Of a stretch of 36,431 nucleotides of DNA, positions 25,027-34,040 are shown in pieces (position 1 is the first letter of the stretch; each line of letters opens with the position of its first letter). Position numbers and translations under genes: made by a program. Origin of the DNA: CAZPWQ01 sp964590495. GTDB taxonomy: Bacteria; Bacteroidota; Rhodothermia; Balneolales; Balneolaceae. Location: contig CAZPWQ010000020.1 in NCBI GenBank assembly GCA_964590495.1, positions 1-36,431 of the forward strand, written 5' to 3'. The notes under the pieces are model-generated. The model worked only from the letters and a program-made list of their open reading frames with translations, ran no database searches and was not told where the DNA came from.

Positions 25027-26145
25027 ATGTCAACAAAGAAAAGAATAAAAAAGATATTACCCCGGATCCGGCCTCACAGAAATAAACGAAAAAAGCCCGG
25101 ATCTGCGCCGGGGACCATACAACACATAGGCCAGCGTCATCTGGATAACGTCCTTATAACAATTCACGATTATGATGATGCACATGTGGAAGAAATTGCA
25201 ATTGATGAAATAAAGGAAGCAAAGCAGTACCTGGAAGACCCATCCAAAACGTGGATTAAAGTTAAGGGTCTTCATGATATAGAAAAATTAAAAACAATCT
25301 GGGCTTATTTTGATCTTCATCCTCTTATCCAGGAAGATATAGTAAGCACTACTCAAAGGGCGAAATTGGAAGTCTATGAAAACTGTCTATACTTCGTTCT
25401 GCGGATGCTCACCTATTCCACGGAAGACCATGTCCTTAAATCTGAGCAAATCAGCATTGTGTTGGGTCAGAATTATGTTCTTTCCTTTCAGGAAACGGAC
25501 AAAGATTATTTTAACCCGATACTCAAACGTCTACAAGTAGAAAATTCCCGGCTCCGAAAACTGGGGCCGGATTATCTGACCTATGCTCTGATTGATTGTA
25601 TCGTTGATCATTATTTTGCTGTTTTGGATGTTTTAGCTGACGAAATGGAAATTCTCGAAGATAAATTACTTGCAAACCCGGATGATAACATCCTGCATCA
25701 TGTTCACCGCCTGCGAAGAGAATTTATATTATTCAGAAAATCTGTCTGGCCTCTTCGTGATGCCATGAATTCAGTTATCAGAGATGAATCGAAGTTCATT
25801 CAAAGCAAGACAAAAGTTTTTCTTCGCGACGTATACGATCATATGGTACAGGTAATCGATAATATCGAGAACTATCGGGACATGGTCTTGGTTTTGCACG
25901 AAATGTATATGTCTCATGTCAGCAACAGAATGAATGAAGTGATGAAAGTACTGACAATTATAGCCACTATATTCATTCCGCTGACATTCATTGCCGGAGT
26001 CTACGGAATGAACTTCGATCCCGGTTCCAGCCCCCTGAATATGCCGGAGTTGAGCTGGTATTGGGGATATCCGGCCTCCCTGTTTGTAATGGCTGTGGTT
26101 GCTGTTATTATGATTATATATTTTAAACGCCGGAACTGGTTATAG
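25027..26145 (+). CDS. corA: CorA-type magnesium/cobalt channel
   Basis: 372-aa inner-membrane channel for Mg2+ (also Co2+/Ni2+ in some members). The large cytoplasmic domain covers about 1-305, with a long helix carrying HHVHRLRREFILFRKSVWPL, the usual CorA core. Two transmembrane helices close the protein (about 310-327 and 346-366), with the selectivity motif GMN at 327-329. The C-terminus YFKRRNWL gives the expected Lys/Arg/Trp end. The first 30 residues are very basic, more than usual. The Asp-rich DYDDAHVEE stretch near residue 48 is also family-like. Start ATG at 25027. The universal stress protein gene follows 115 bases later. Confidence 0.94.
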   Translation: MSTKKRIKKILPRIRPHRNKRKKPGSAPGTIQHIGQRHLDNVLITIHDYDDAHVEEIAIDEIKEAKQYLEDPSKTWIKVKGLHDIEKLKTIWAYFDLHPLIQEDIVSTTQRAKLEVYENCLYFVLRMLTYSTEDHVLKSEQISIVLGQNYVLSFQETDKDYFNPILKRLQVENSRLRKLGPDYLTYALIDCIVDHYFAVLDVLADEMEILEDKLLANPDDNILHHVHRLRREFILFRKSVWPLRDAMNSVIRDESKFIQSKTKVFLRDVYDHMVQVIDNIENYRDMVLVLHEMYMSHVSNRMNEVMKVLTIIATIFIPLTFIAGVYGMNFDPGSSPLNMPELSWYWGYPASLFVMAVVAVIMIIYFKRRNWL

Positions 26146-26260
26146 AACGATACATCACAAATAATAATTACTGTAAATTACTGTGAGATATCAGGATAGA
26201 AACAGAAATGTCCGATTTGTTGTTGATATACCTTGTCAACCCGAATAAACAACTAACTTT

Positions 26261-27154
26261 ATGGAAAACATCAGGATACTTGTCCCTTTAGATTTTTCAG
26301 AGCTGGGAGAGAAAGCTCTTCATTCCGCAAAGAAGCTTGCCACGCTTTTCAACGGATCGGTCACCCTTTTTCATTCCTACCTGCCCGTCAATGAGATGGA
26401 GGGGCCTTATATGCTCGGATTTGGATCAACACCTATAGAAAATTATGAAGAAGTTGAAACTGCACTATATGAGCGGCTCAGTGAAGTCGCCGGCGAGAAT
26501 CTCCCCGAAAATATGATACGGGAGCCGATTGTGTCGGTAGGAAGTCCGGCACAGGCCATAGTGGAAGAGGCAAAAGATTTTGATTTAATCGTGATGACAA
26601 CTCACGGCCGAACAGGTTTTTCACGTTTTTTCCTGGGATCGGTTTCTGAAAAGGTACTGCGTACTTCTGATAAACCGGTGCTGATTGTCAACCAGGAAAA
26701 AGAGTTGAGTAATTTAAACCGTATTTTATTGACTACCGATTTTTCGGATAATTCCAAGGAAGCTTTCCCGCTGGCTACCCAAATTGCCCAAAAAGCAGGT
26801 GCTCGAATCAATCTCGTCCATATTTTCAGTTTTGATCCGCAGAATGAAGATTCGCCTGCAGAGCCAACAGTGAAATTACGTCGCCAAAGGCTTGAAATTT
26901 TAGCAAAAGAAGAGATGCACAAGATCAACGATTTGGTTAATACCGAAGTGATTGTTTCAAAGGATTCACCACATGAAGCGCTTCTGAACTATAACTTAAA
27001 TAACCCGCATGATTTGATTGTGATGTCTACGGTAGGCCGCACAGGCATTGACTATCTAATGATGGGCAGTACTACGGCAAATCTGGTGAGACATGGAAAG
27101 AGCCCGATATTGAGTATTAATCCCAAAAAGAAAAATAAGGATCTTGAAGAGTAG
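26261..27154 (+). CDS. Tandem-domain universal stress protein
   Basis: 297-aa cytosolic protein made of two UspA domains (about 1-145 and 153-290). Each begins with the strand-loop ILVPLDFS / ILLTTDFS and ends with the nucleotide-binding pattern: THGRTGFSRFFLGSVSEKV in the first (from about 114), VGRTGIDYLMMGSTTANLV in the second. Both are intact enough to bind ATP. Such proteins help survival under starvation, salt or oxidative stress. It is downstream of corA in the same direction, and faces the FadL-like gene across a heptamer hairpin that may end both transcripts. Confidence 0.92.
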   Translation: MENIRILVPLDFSELGEKALHSAKKLATLFNGSVTLFHSYLPVNEMEGPYMLGFGSTPIENYEEVETALYERLSEVAGENLPENMIREPIVSVGSPAQAIVEEAKDFDLIVMTTHGRTGFSRFFLGSVSEKVLRTSDKPVLIVNQEKELSNLNRILLTTDFSDNSKEAFPLATQIAQKAGARINLVHIFSFDPQNEDSPAEPTVKLRRQRLEILAKEEMHKINDLVNTEVIVSKDSPHEALLNYNLNNPHDLIVMSTVGRTGIDYLMMGSTTANLVRHGKSPILSINPKKKNKDLEE

Positions 27155-27167
27155 AGGTAAAGCAGTC

Positions 27168-27238
27168 GGCTGTCAGCCGTCAGCGATCAGCTAGGATAGG
27201 TGAATGATTTCACAGCTGATAGCTGATTGCTGATAGCT
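27168..27238. repeat. Inverted array of degenerate heptamers between convergent genes
   Basis: The left array 27168-27192 (TCAGCCG, TCAGCGA, TCAGCT) and the right array 27214-27238 (AGCTGAT, AGCTGAT, TGCTGAT, AGCT) are reverse complements at about 20 of 25 positions, around a 21-base loop. The core 27180-27192 pairs with 27214-27226 at 12 of 13 positions. Its place between two convergent genes suits a two-way terminator, though no T-run follows. Confidence 0.65.
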
Positions 27239-27272
27239 AATAGCTTCCAATACCGTTCTAACGGCCTTCCTC

Positions 27273-28787
27273 CTAAAGCTGTAACTTCACGCCACCCATT
27301 ATATTCCAGTGTCTTACTTCTTCACCTACAACTTCATTCTGTATTGATGTGCCATTATCATAGAAATAAATGCTGTTTGCGTCATCCCATATCCCGTACC
27401 TGACACCAATATTAAAAGTGAGCCCGTAGGTTACCATGGCAGAAAATCCGCCGCTGACAAAATGCCTGGTAGTATCGAATCCCTTGCGGGGACTAGGATA
27501 ATAACTATAACCGACACGCGGTGTGAAATGATCGCCGGCTCCATATTCGAGCCCGGCCCTGATATTAACTACATCATTAAAACCCGATCTTATATCACTG
27601 TTGATCTCACGTTCATCACTGTTCAAATCCAATTCTTCAAAATCAATACGTCCCTCCGAATAAAGCACTCCTTCGGCTGAGGCCGTCAGATTTAATTTAT
27701 ACCAGTCTACAACAGAAAAGCCGGCTTTAATACGATCCGGACGCACGATCTTATAAGAAAATTCCCCGGGACTATCTTCATTGGCAAATTCTCCATTATC
27801 AAAGGTTGTATTTATCTCGGTATTAAAGGTTTCATCAATATAAAGATTCCCGGTATAATGATAGCTGACCCCCAGGTTCAGATTAGATCCTGCTTTAAAT
27901 AAAAAACCTGCTCTGGCACTAAAAGCTCTTATAGTTGCATCGATTTCATCATTGATTAAGATATTATCGATATCGGTTTCAAACTCACCGTCGCCATCAG
28001 CATCAATAAACTCACCATCATAGTCATTAGCCCTGTCTACTTCCAGGAAAGCCATACGGTACGAGTAGCTGCCTGTGTATAATCCGATAGATGCACCAAA
28101 CAGGAAATTCTTCTGGAATTCCGTTGCAAGAAAAGCGGAATACTCGCCCATTTGTCCCTGCTCAGTAAGCTCCATCTCCTGATTTATACCGGGATATGCT
28201 GCAAAATCTTCGCCAAAACGAAAAATTGAAACGGAACTGTCGGCACCTACATCTTCAATGGCAAAGGTATTAAAAGCGAGTGTGTTCAGATTATGATCGC
28301 GCGGCAGCGTGCTGTAGAAATCAGTGATCGAAGATTGATTATTGCGACCGCTTGCCGATAAGGCCCGGTTGAAGTCGGTGGTTTGGCTGTATCCGCCACC
28401 TATAACCAGACTTCCTCTTTCTGCCGGAACGCTGTAGACAAATCCCAGATCTCCAACATTTACCTGATTATTACTGAAATCAATGGTATTACCAAGATAT
28501 TCTCCCGCCTCACTTGTATAGACATTGTTCAGATCAAAACTCATAAAGCTTTTATTAAACAAAGCCATAGAAGCGGGATTTTCCTGGTAGGCACCAAACC
28601 CTGTAGCCTGACTTACGCCCGGTATAACAAGGCTTGCAGGATCATAAGAAGGGTATTCGAGACTATAACGCAGTACATCATCGGCATCCTGTGCCTGCAC
28701 CAGGGTTGCAAATCCTGTCAATACGGCTAATAGGATAATAAGCCGCTTCTTAGACATACCTATAATACCTGTAACAATATTTTTCAT
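27273..28787 (-). CDS. FadL/OmpP1-like outer-membrane protein
   Basis: 504-aa outer-membrane barrel candidate. A signal peptide ends VQAQ near residue 33. After it comes DVLRYSLEYPSYDPASL and GFGAYQENPASMALFN, the counterpart of the N-terminal hatch and NPA-type motif of the FadL/OmpP1/TodX family, which moves hydrophobic compounds across the outer membrane. Alternating strands run to the end, which closes GGVKLQL. The Met at residue 11 (28757) gives a more standard signal peptide (MSKKRLIILLAVL), so the start could be there. A DADGDGEFETDID acidic loop near residue 265 could bind calcium. It lies 29 bases after the Ser/Arg-rich lipoprotein gene, likely in the same operon. Confidence 0.75.
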   Translation of the reverse strand: MKNIVTGIIGMSKKRLIILLAVLTGFATLVQAQDADDVLRYSLEYPSYDPASLVIPGVSQATGFGAYQENPASMALFNKSFMSFDLNNVYTSEAGEYLGNTIDFSNNQVNVGDLGFVYSVPAERGSLVIGGGYSQTTDFNRALSASGRNNQSSITDFYSTLPRDHNLNTLAFNTFAIEDVGADSSVSIFRFGEDFAAYPGINQEMELTEQGQMGEYSAFLATEFQKNFLFGASIGLYTGSYSYRMAFLEVDRANDYDGEFIDADGDGEFETDIDNILINDEIDATIRAFSARAGFLFKAGSNLNLGVSYHYTGNLYIDETFNTEINTTFDNGEFANEDSPGEFSYKIVRPDRIKAGFSVVDWYKLNLTASAEGVLYSEGRIDFEELDLNSDEREINSDIRSGFNDVVNIRAGLEYGAGDHFTPRVGYSYYPSPRKGFDTTRHFVSGGFSAMVTYGLTFNIGVRYGIWDDANSIYFYDNGTSIQNEVVGEEVRHWNIMGGVKLQL

Positions 28788-28816
28788 AACCGAAAGGGTA
28801 ACGAATTAAAGCTTAT

Positions 28817-30172
28817 TTAGTTGCCGCCTCTGCTTCTGTCTGAAGAAGAGCCTCCGCCTGATCTTGACCTGCTGCCGCTGGACGAGGAAGATGAACTGGA
28901 TTTACTCCGTGAAACCGAACCCCTGCTTCGGGTACTTGAAGAGTTGCTCTTGCTTCTGCTTACTGAAGAAGACGATCTTTTAACCGAAGAAGAACGTGCT
29001 TTAACAGAACTACTCCTGGTACGGGTTGTACTGTTAGAAATAGTGCTGGTTGTGTTATTAATGAAACTACCCACTCTGTTCAGGAAGGTCTTTCTTTCCC
29101 GGCTATTACTACTGCGAACATTAACCGGCGAAGAAGGGACTTTGCTGCTTCTGACTCGTTGTCTTATCTGTTCATTACTTCTTGGTGTATTCACATACTG
29201 AGGAAGTGAAATTTTTCGACTGCGATTTTGGTCATCACTGACAGACTTGCTGTTGTCACCGCCTCTGCTGCGGACCCGTGTGTTTGTGGCATTGGTAGTT
29301 GTATCGTCTTTTTTACGCTGAACAGATCGCGTGCGGGTTGTCCTCACAGAATTTCCGCTGGTTGTAGTGCGGGTGCGGGTTACAGTATCAGTGCTGCTTC
29401 GGGTTCTGCTGGTACCTACAGTTCTTGGAGCTGATGTATCAGCCGCTCTGTTTCCACTGTTTGTAACAGACTGTCTTTCTCTGGCGCGATTTGTATCATC
29501 AGTTACTGTTCGATTTGTACCAATGCTTCTTGGTCCGTAGCGCCTGTTATTATCACTGCTGCGAACAATACTGCCATTATTAAAGTGACCAAATCCTCTG
29601 CCATAAAAATAGAAATTATTGAAGGCTACCGGATGTCCGTAATATCCGTAATAGTTGTACAGGAAAGGATCATAATAATATCCGTAAAAGTGGTGCGGAT
29701 GGTGATAACCCCAGCGCCAGGTCATTGAAAAGCTGCTGCCAAAATGAAAGCCTCTGTGGTGCCTCAGTTTCCATCTTACATATGGATCCGAGTAAAAGTG
29801 ATGTCTGCTGTAATAAAAGGGAGAACCGAAATGAAAGCGGTCATAATACCCGTAATCAGAATAATAGTTATAACCGTACGGGCTGCAGGCACAGTCATTC
29901 CACCAGTTGGCGACATAATAGTTTTTGTAATAGATAGGGATATCATTCTCTTCAGTATAATCAGCCAATCCTTCTTCCGTTTCACCCATTTCACCCGCTT
30001 CACCAGAATATCTATCCTCTCTCTGTGTTACCTGCTCCTCGGAAGTATTTTCCTGCCCATATCGCGCATCCGTTACTTTCTTCATCTGCTTAGAGTATTG
30101 CAGTTGCGTATAGCAGCCGGTAAACAGGAATAATGCCGTAAATGTAAGTACCAGGGCTTTAAGTAGTTTCAT
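28817..30172 (-). CDS. Unrecognised lipoprotein: Tyr/His/Gly-rich half, Ser/Arg-rich tail
   Basis: 451-aa protein that I do not recognise. The first 19 residues are a signal ending in the lipobox FTGC (Cys20). An acidic stretch follows (about 45-75). From about 78 to 205 there is an aromatic region very rich in Tyr, His, Phe, Trp and Gly (YYGYYGHP, HHPHHFYGYYY), with CAC near 92. From about 205 to the end the chain is low-complexity and strongly basic, made of Ser, Arg, Thr, Asn and Gly (SVSRSKSSSSSSSSGSRSRS near the C-terminus). It is probably disordered, on the cell surface or in the periplasm. I moved the start from a GTG at 30181 to the ATG at 30172, because AAGGTG is well placed before it. 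It lies between the regulator pair and a FadL-like gene. Confidence 0.8.
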   Translation of the reverse strand: MKLLKALVLTFTALFLFTGCYTQLQYSKQMKKVTDARYGQENTSEEQVTQREDRYSGEAGEMGETEEGLADYTEENDIPIYYKNYYVANWWNDCACSPYGYNYYSDYGYYDRFHFGSPFYYSRHHFYSDPYVRWKLRHHRGFHFGSSFSMTWRWGYHHPHHFYGYYYDPFLYNYYGYYGHPVAFNNFYFYGRGFGHFNNGSIVRSSDNNRRYGPRSIGTNRTVTDDTNRARERQSVTNSGNRAADTSAPRTVGTSRTRSSTDTVTRTRTTTSGNSVRTTRTRSVQRKKDDTTTNATNTRVRSRGGDNSKSVSDDQNRSRKISLPQYVNTPRSNEQIRQRVRSSKVPSSPVNVRSSNSRERKTFLNRVGSFINNTTSTISNSTTRTRSSSVKARSSSVKRSSSSVSRSKSNSSSTRSRGSVSRSKSSSSSSSSGSRSRSGGGSSSDRSRGGN

Positions 30173-30286
30173 AATGGTCACCTTTTTTCTATTGCTATAA
30201 CGCTTTTAAACAGGCATTTGTTTTAGCTTCTGACATTAAAATATACGCAACAACCATATAATAAAATAACATATTCATGTGACCTG

Positions 30287-30922
30287 TTAAATTTCCCCTT
30301 TGAGCGATTTGGCTATTACTTCCGCCTTAGAGTTAACGTGGAGCTTTTTATAAATATTACGGATATGTGCCCTTACGGTATCAATAGAGATATCATAACG
30401 ATCTGCAATCATTTTATAACTTAGTCCATCAACTAACCCATTTACAATATCGTGTTCCCGGGGCGTTAGATTAGATTCGGGATTGTGTTTCGGCGCATTT
30501 TCCTGAAAATGACTGATCACCTTTCGGGCAATCTGCGGCGACATGGGGGCACCGCCTTCAACCAGTTTGAGAATAGATTCTTTAATCTCAGGAAGAGAAG
30601 TGTGTTTAAGCAAATATCCCGATGCACCGGCACGCAGGGCATTAAATATTTTATGAGAGTCATGATAGACCGTCAACATAATGATATCAATATCCGGATA
30701 CTTTTCCTTAATTACCCCCATGCCTTTAATACCCGACATACCAGGCAGTTGGATATCCATTAAAATAACGTTCGGATTTTCATGCTCTTTAAGATAATCA
30801 AGCATTTCTTCTACAGAATCTACGGCCACAGGACAGGATAGTTCGTCCTGCATATCCAGATAACGCTGGATTAAATCACGAATTTTCTTGTTGTCTTCTA
30901 CAATTCCGACAATTGAACTCAT
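30287..30922 (-). CDS. NarL/FixJ-type response regulator
   Basis: 211-aa DNA-binding regulator. The receiver domain (1-120) has the acidic pocket E9/D10, the phosphate-acceptor Asp56 in ILMDIQLPG, the Thr of MLTVYHD and the Lys of LLKHTS. The LuxR-type helix-turn-helix (about 147-208) reads LTPREHDIVNGLVDGLSYKM then DTVRAHIRNIYKKLHVNSK. The histidine kinase gene is directly upstream (73 bases), so the two should be partners. It likely controls the two envelope genes downstream, or its own block (inference). Start ATG at 30920-30922. Confidence 0.94.
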   Translation of the reverse strand: MSSIVGIVEDNKKIRDLIQRYLDMQDELSCPVAVDSVEEMLDYLKEHENPNVILMDIQLPGMSGIKGMGVIKEKYPDIDIIMLTVYHDSHKIFNALRAGASGYLLKHTSLPEIKESILKLVEGGAPMSPQIARKVISHFQENAPKHNPESNLTPREHDIVNGLVDGLSYKMIADRYDISIDTVRAHIRNIYKKLHVNSKAEVIAKSLKGEI

Positions 30923-30967
30923 AATTTCTTGTTTTGAATTTTAAATAGTTTTAAGACGATTCACCTC

Positions 30968-30994
30968 ATTTTTCACCAAAAAATTTATTTGCGG
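30968..30994. repeat. Fragment of the nested-palindrome family
   Basis: ATTTTTCACCAAAAAATTTA followed by TTTGCGG matches the edge of the palindrome at 20257-20280, with A instead of G at two places. It sits just after the stop of the histidine kinase gene, in the 73-base gap before the regulator. Confidence 0.4.
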
Positions 30995-30995
30995 A

Positions 30996-33860
30996 TTAAC
31001 CCTCAACACGCACTTCAAAGCCATTTTTATTGTTAAAAGATATATCAGCACCAATTCTTTTCGCCCGCAACTTCATGTTACGTAAACCCTGTCCGCTTTT
31101 CCGGTCATTTCTGGATGTCTTTCCGTTATCTCTCACAATAAGTGTAAAGCCATTATTCCGGGTAACCAAATTAATGTCTACTCTGTCTGCATTTGAATGT
31201 TTGGATATATTATTAATCGACTCCTTAAAAATAAGATAAAGATTTTCCTTCATGGGAACCTCGAGCTTTTTACTCATATTCAAATTGTCAAAATCATAAT
31301 AAACCTCCTTATGTGGCAGAACATTATTAACATAGTCCTGCATTCGATCAGTCAAATCACCGAGGGTATCATTACGTGCGTCTATAGACCAGACGATATC
31401 ATCGAGACTTGAGACTATTTTCCGGCTTTGCGTTCCTATTTGTTGCAGCGAATCCTGCAAGGTGGTATCAACATCCATGGTCTGGAGGAAGTCAGATTGT
31501 AAAGCTATTTCTGTAAGCGCCGAGCCTACATCATCGTGCAGGTCGCTGGCTATGCGCACCCGCATTCGCTCGATATCCACCATTTTCCTTACCCTGTAAT
31601 AATTGTAGATAAACAGAATGATTCCCACTACAGCTATTACTACAAGTCCGATAAACCACCACTGCAGCCAAAATGGAGCAGTCACGGTAAAATCAAGACG
31701 GGCGGTATTAGTACTCCAGAAGCCATCGTTATTTTGCGCCCTCACTTCAAATGTGTATTCACCCGACATTAATGCAGAATAACGAACTGATCTTTGAGTA
31801 GTTTGCTGCCATCCTTCCCCCGAATTCCTTAATCGGTATTCATAGGTGACATGCTCGGGAGCAGTAAAACTGATCCCTATAAATTCAAACGTGATATTGT
31901 GATTATCACTCCCGATCTTCAGTTCAGGTTTTATATTAACACCTTCTCCCGAAACTCTTATGTTATTGATGTGTAAAATGGGGGGAGCGCGATTGATTTT
32001 TTCTTTTGCCGGATCAAACCTGGTGAGCCCACCTACCGATCCGAACCATATATTGCCATCCCGGTCTTTATAGGAAGCACCGGCATTCATCTCGTTGGCA
32101 ATGATACCCTGATTTTGTGTAATCAGCTTAAAGGCCGATACTTTATCAGGATCTGTACCGGATTTTTGATACGTACTGTAATCAAACCTGACAATTCCTT
32201 TGTTCGTACCTATCCAATAGATGCCGCGGTCATCCTGTTCAATAAAATAACAGACTTTATCGGGAAGGCCATCGCTCTCAGTTATTGCTTCGATTTCACC
32301 GTTGTGATATCGAGCAATACCTCCGAATGTTGAAAACCATAAATCGCCGTTTTGGTCTTCAAGTATATCAAGTACACCGTTATTCGGCAGGCCGTCCTGA
32401 GTAGTTATATTTTCGAAAACTCCGTCTTTATAACCACTTACTCCACCATATGTAGCAAACCAAACAGTACCATCATCACTTTCCTCGATATTCATCACAG
32501 TATTATTTGCAAGACCATCTTCCTCAGTCAAAGAAGTAAAACTATTATCTTCGTAAGCAATTACACCTTCTCCATACGTACCGAGCCAGTAGTCAATCTC
32601 TCCATCTTCGGGCTCCAGTAAAGAACGGATCTTGCGATATGGAATCTCCGTCTCATCAAAATTATAGAATGAATTACCGTCAAAAATACTGAAGCCCCAC
32701 CGTGTTCCTACCAATAATCTGTTTTGACGGTCTACAATAGCGGTATATACTTTATTATCAACGAGACCGTCTTTAGCACTATAGGTGAATATTTCTCTAT
32801 TATTCAACCTTGAAAGACCGCCGCCATATGTGGTGATCCAGTGGGTTCCGGTTTTATCCTGTGCGATTGAAGTTATTACGTTGTTAGGCAGTCCTTCTTC
32901 AACAGTATAATTTTCGAAGTGGCTGCCAAGAAGCATATTTATTCCACCACCGAATGTACCGAACCAGACATTCTCTTCACGATCTATTAATGTCGTATGA
33001 ACTATATCATTGGAGAGTCCATCGGAAACTGTATAATTTTCGAATTTACCATTTTGCAAATGGCTGACTCCTTCCTCCGTACCAAGCCACAGACTGCCGT
33101 CATCTGCTATGGATATGGATTGTATGCGATTATTAATCAATCCATCTTCTTCCGTCCGGTTTTCAAATTTACCATTACTAAACCGGGAAAGACCACCGCG
33201 TGTCGCTATCCACAGGGATCCAGTCGAATCAATGGCCAAATCCCTTAGTTTCTCATCAGGTAATCCATGTTGGGTTGTGAAAGAGCGGAAATTTCCATTA
33301 TCCAACTGCGTCAAACCGCCTCGGGTAGCAAACCACAGAGTTCCATCCGAATCTTCCCGTATCGCCCGGACCCTGTTATCGGCCAACCCGTGAATCGCCA
33401 GATATTGGGTGAGATTATCATTTTGGTCCAGGTGCCATATTCCGTCTCCGTCGGTAGCAAACCAAAAATCGCTGTGAGAATCCTGATATATATCCAGGAT
33501 AACACTCGAATCAATTGGTTTTAGTTCAGGTAATGTTTTAATACTATCTGCTTCAATAACATTAGCTCCACTGCCGGTGCCGATCCAGATTCGATTATTA
33601 TTATCCTGATACAGGCTGTATACCCTGTTATCAAGCAGTCCATTTTCAACAAAATAATTTTCAAAGCTGATTCCATTGAAACGGTTAAGCCCATAACCGG
33701 TTCCTATCCACAGATATCCGCTATCATCCTGCATTAAATCATTTACTACAGCCTCACTAAGTCCTTTTTCAATAGAAAAGTTACGGAAAGGGAGTGTCTG
33801 TCCCTGTAATTCGGAAATAAACCCGATAACTACTACCAATATGACCGTGAGCTGCTTCAT
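30996..33860 (-). CDS. Propeller-sensor histidine kinase (14 blades, Y_Y_Y, HisKA_3)
   Basis: 954-aa membrane sensor kinase. Signal peptide 1-21, then 14 successive propeller motifs of the W(I/F)GT-xxGLxR type, which would make two seven-bladed propellers (to about residue 610). A Y_Y_Y domain follows (about 650-720, ending with the APFWLQWW linker), one transmembrane helix (734-755), then a HisKA_3 helix with the phospho-acceptor His775 in SDLHDDVGSA, and an HATPase domain with N-box NNISKHS and the DNGKTS and GQGLRNM G-boxes. The sensor part is periplasmic and resembles that of the hybrid two-component systems of Bacteroides that read carbohydrates, but the regulator is a separate gene here. 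Translation from the TTG at 33863 is possible; the ATG at 33858-33860 is better. Confidence 0.93.
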   Translation of the reverse strand: MKQLTVILVVVIGFISELQGQTLPFRNFSIEKGLSEAVVNDLMQDDSGYLWIGTGYGLNRFNGISFENYFVENGLLDNRVYSLYQDNNNRIWIGTGSGANVIEADSIKTLPELKPIDSSVILDIYQDSHSDFWFATDGDGIWHLDQNDNLTQYLAIHGLADNRVRAIREDSDGTLWFATRGGLTQLDNGNFRSFTTQHGLPDEKLRDLAIDSTGSLWIATRGGLSRFSNGKFENRTEEDGLINNRIQSISIADDGSLWLGTEEGVSHLQNGKFENYTVSDGLSNDIVHTTLIDREENVWFGTFGGGINMLLGSHFENYTVEEGLPNNVITSIAQDKTGTHWITTYGGGLSRLNNREIFTYSAKDGLVDNKVYTAIVDRQNRLLVGTRWGFSIFDGNSFYNFDETEIPYRKIRSLLEPEDGEIDYWLGTYGEGVIAYEDNSFTSLTEEDGLANNTVMNIEESDDGTVWFATYGGVSGYKDGVFENITTQDGLPNNGVLDILEDQNGDLWFSTFGGIARYHNGEIEAITESDGLPDKVCYFIEQDDRGIYWIGTNKGIVRFDYSTYQKSGTDPDKVSAFKLITQNQGIIANEMNAGASYKDRDGNIWFGSVGGLTRFDPAKEKINRAPPILHINNIRVSGEGVNIKPELKIGSDNHNITFEFIGISFTAPEHVTYEYRLRNSGEGWQQTTQRSVRYSALMSGEYTFEVRAQNNDGFWSTNTARLDFTVTAPFWLQWWFIGLVVIAVVGIILFIYNYYRVRKMVDIERMRVRIASDLHDDVGSALTEIALQSDFLQTMDVDTTLQDSLQQIGTQSRKIVSSLDDIVWSIDARNDTLGDLTDRMQDYVNNVLPHKEVYYDFDNLNMSKKLEVPMKENLYLIFKESINNISKHSNADRVDINLVTRNNGFTLIVRDNGKTSRNDRKSGQGLRNMKLRAKRIGADISFNNKNGFEVRVEG

Positions 33861-33926
33861 CAAAGAAATTAAACTGTGATCAGGAGGTGTACAGGTATAT
33901 AACTATTCTATGAAAACTTTATTGAA

Positions 33927-33955
33927 ATAAAAAAGCCCCGGGTTTTCCGGGGCTT
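33927..33955 (-). terminator. Rho-independent terminator of rpoD
   Basis: AAGCCCCGG (33933-33941) pairs perfectly with CCGGGGCTT (33947-33955) around a 5-base loop. On the minus strand the stem is followed by TTTTTTATTTC. It lies 86 bases past the rpoD stop, and separates rpoD from the kinase gene. Confidence 0.88.
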
Positions 33956-34040
33956 AAATTATAATTTTTCAGCTATCAGAGGTTACAAATTTTGAAAGTC
34001 GATTTAAACGTCTCGCGTTTTACGTCTGGCGTCTACTATT

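Noticed and set aside
28821..29201. Plus-strand 126-residue frame, very rich in Leu and Glu
   Set aside because: It is the antisense of the Ser/Arg-rich lipoprotein tail; the composition simply reflects the complement of Ser and Arg codons.
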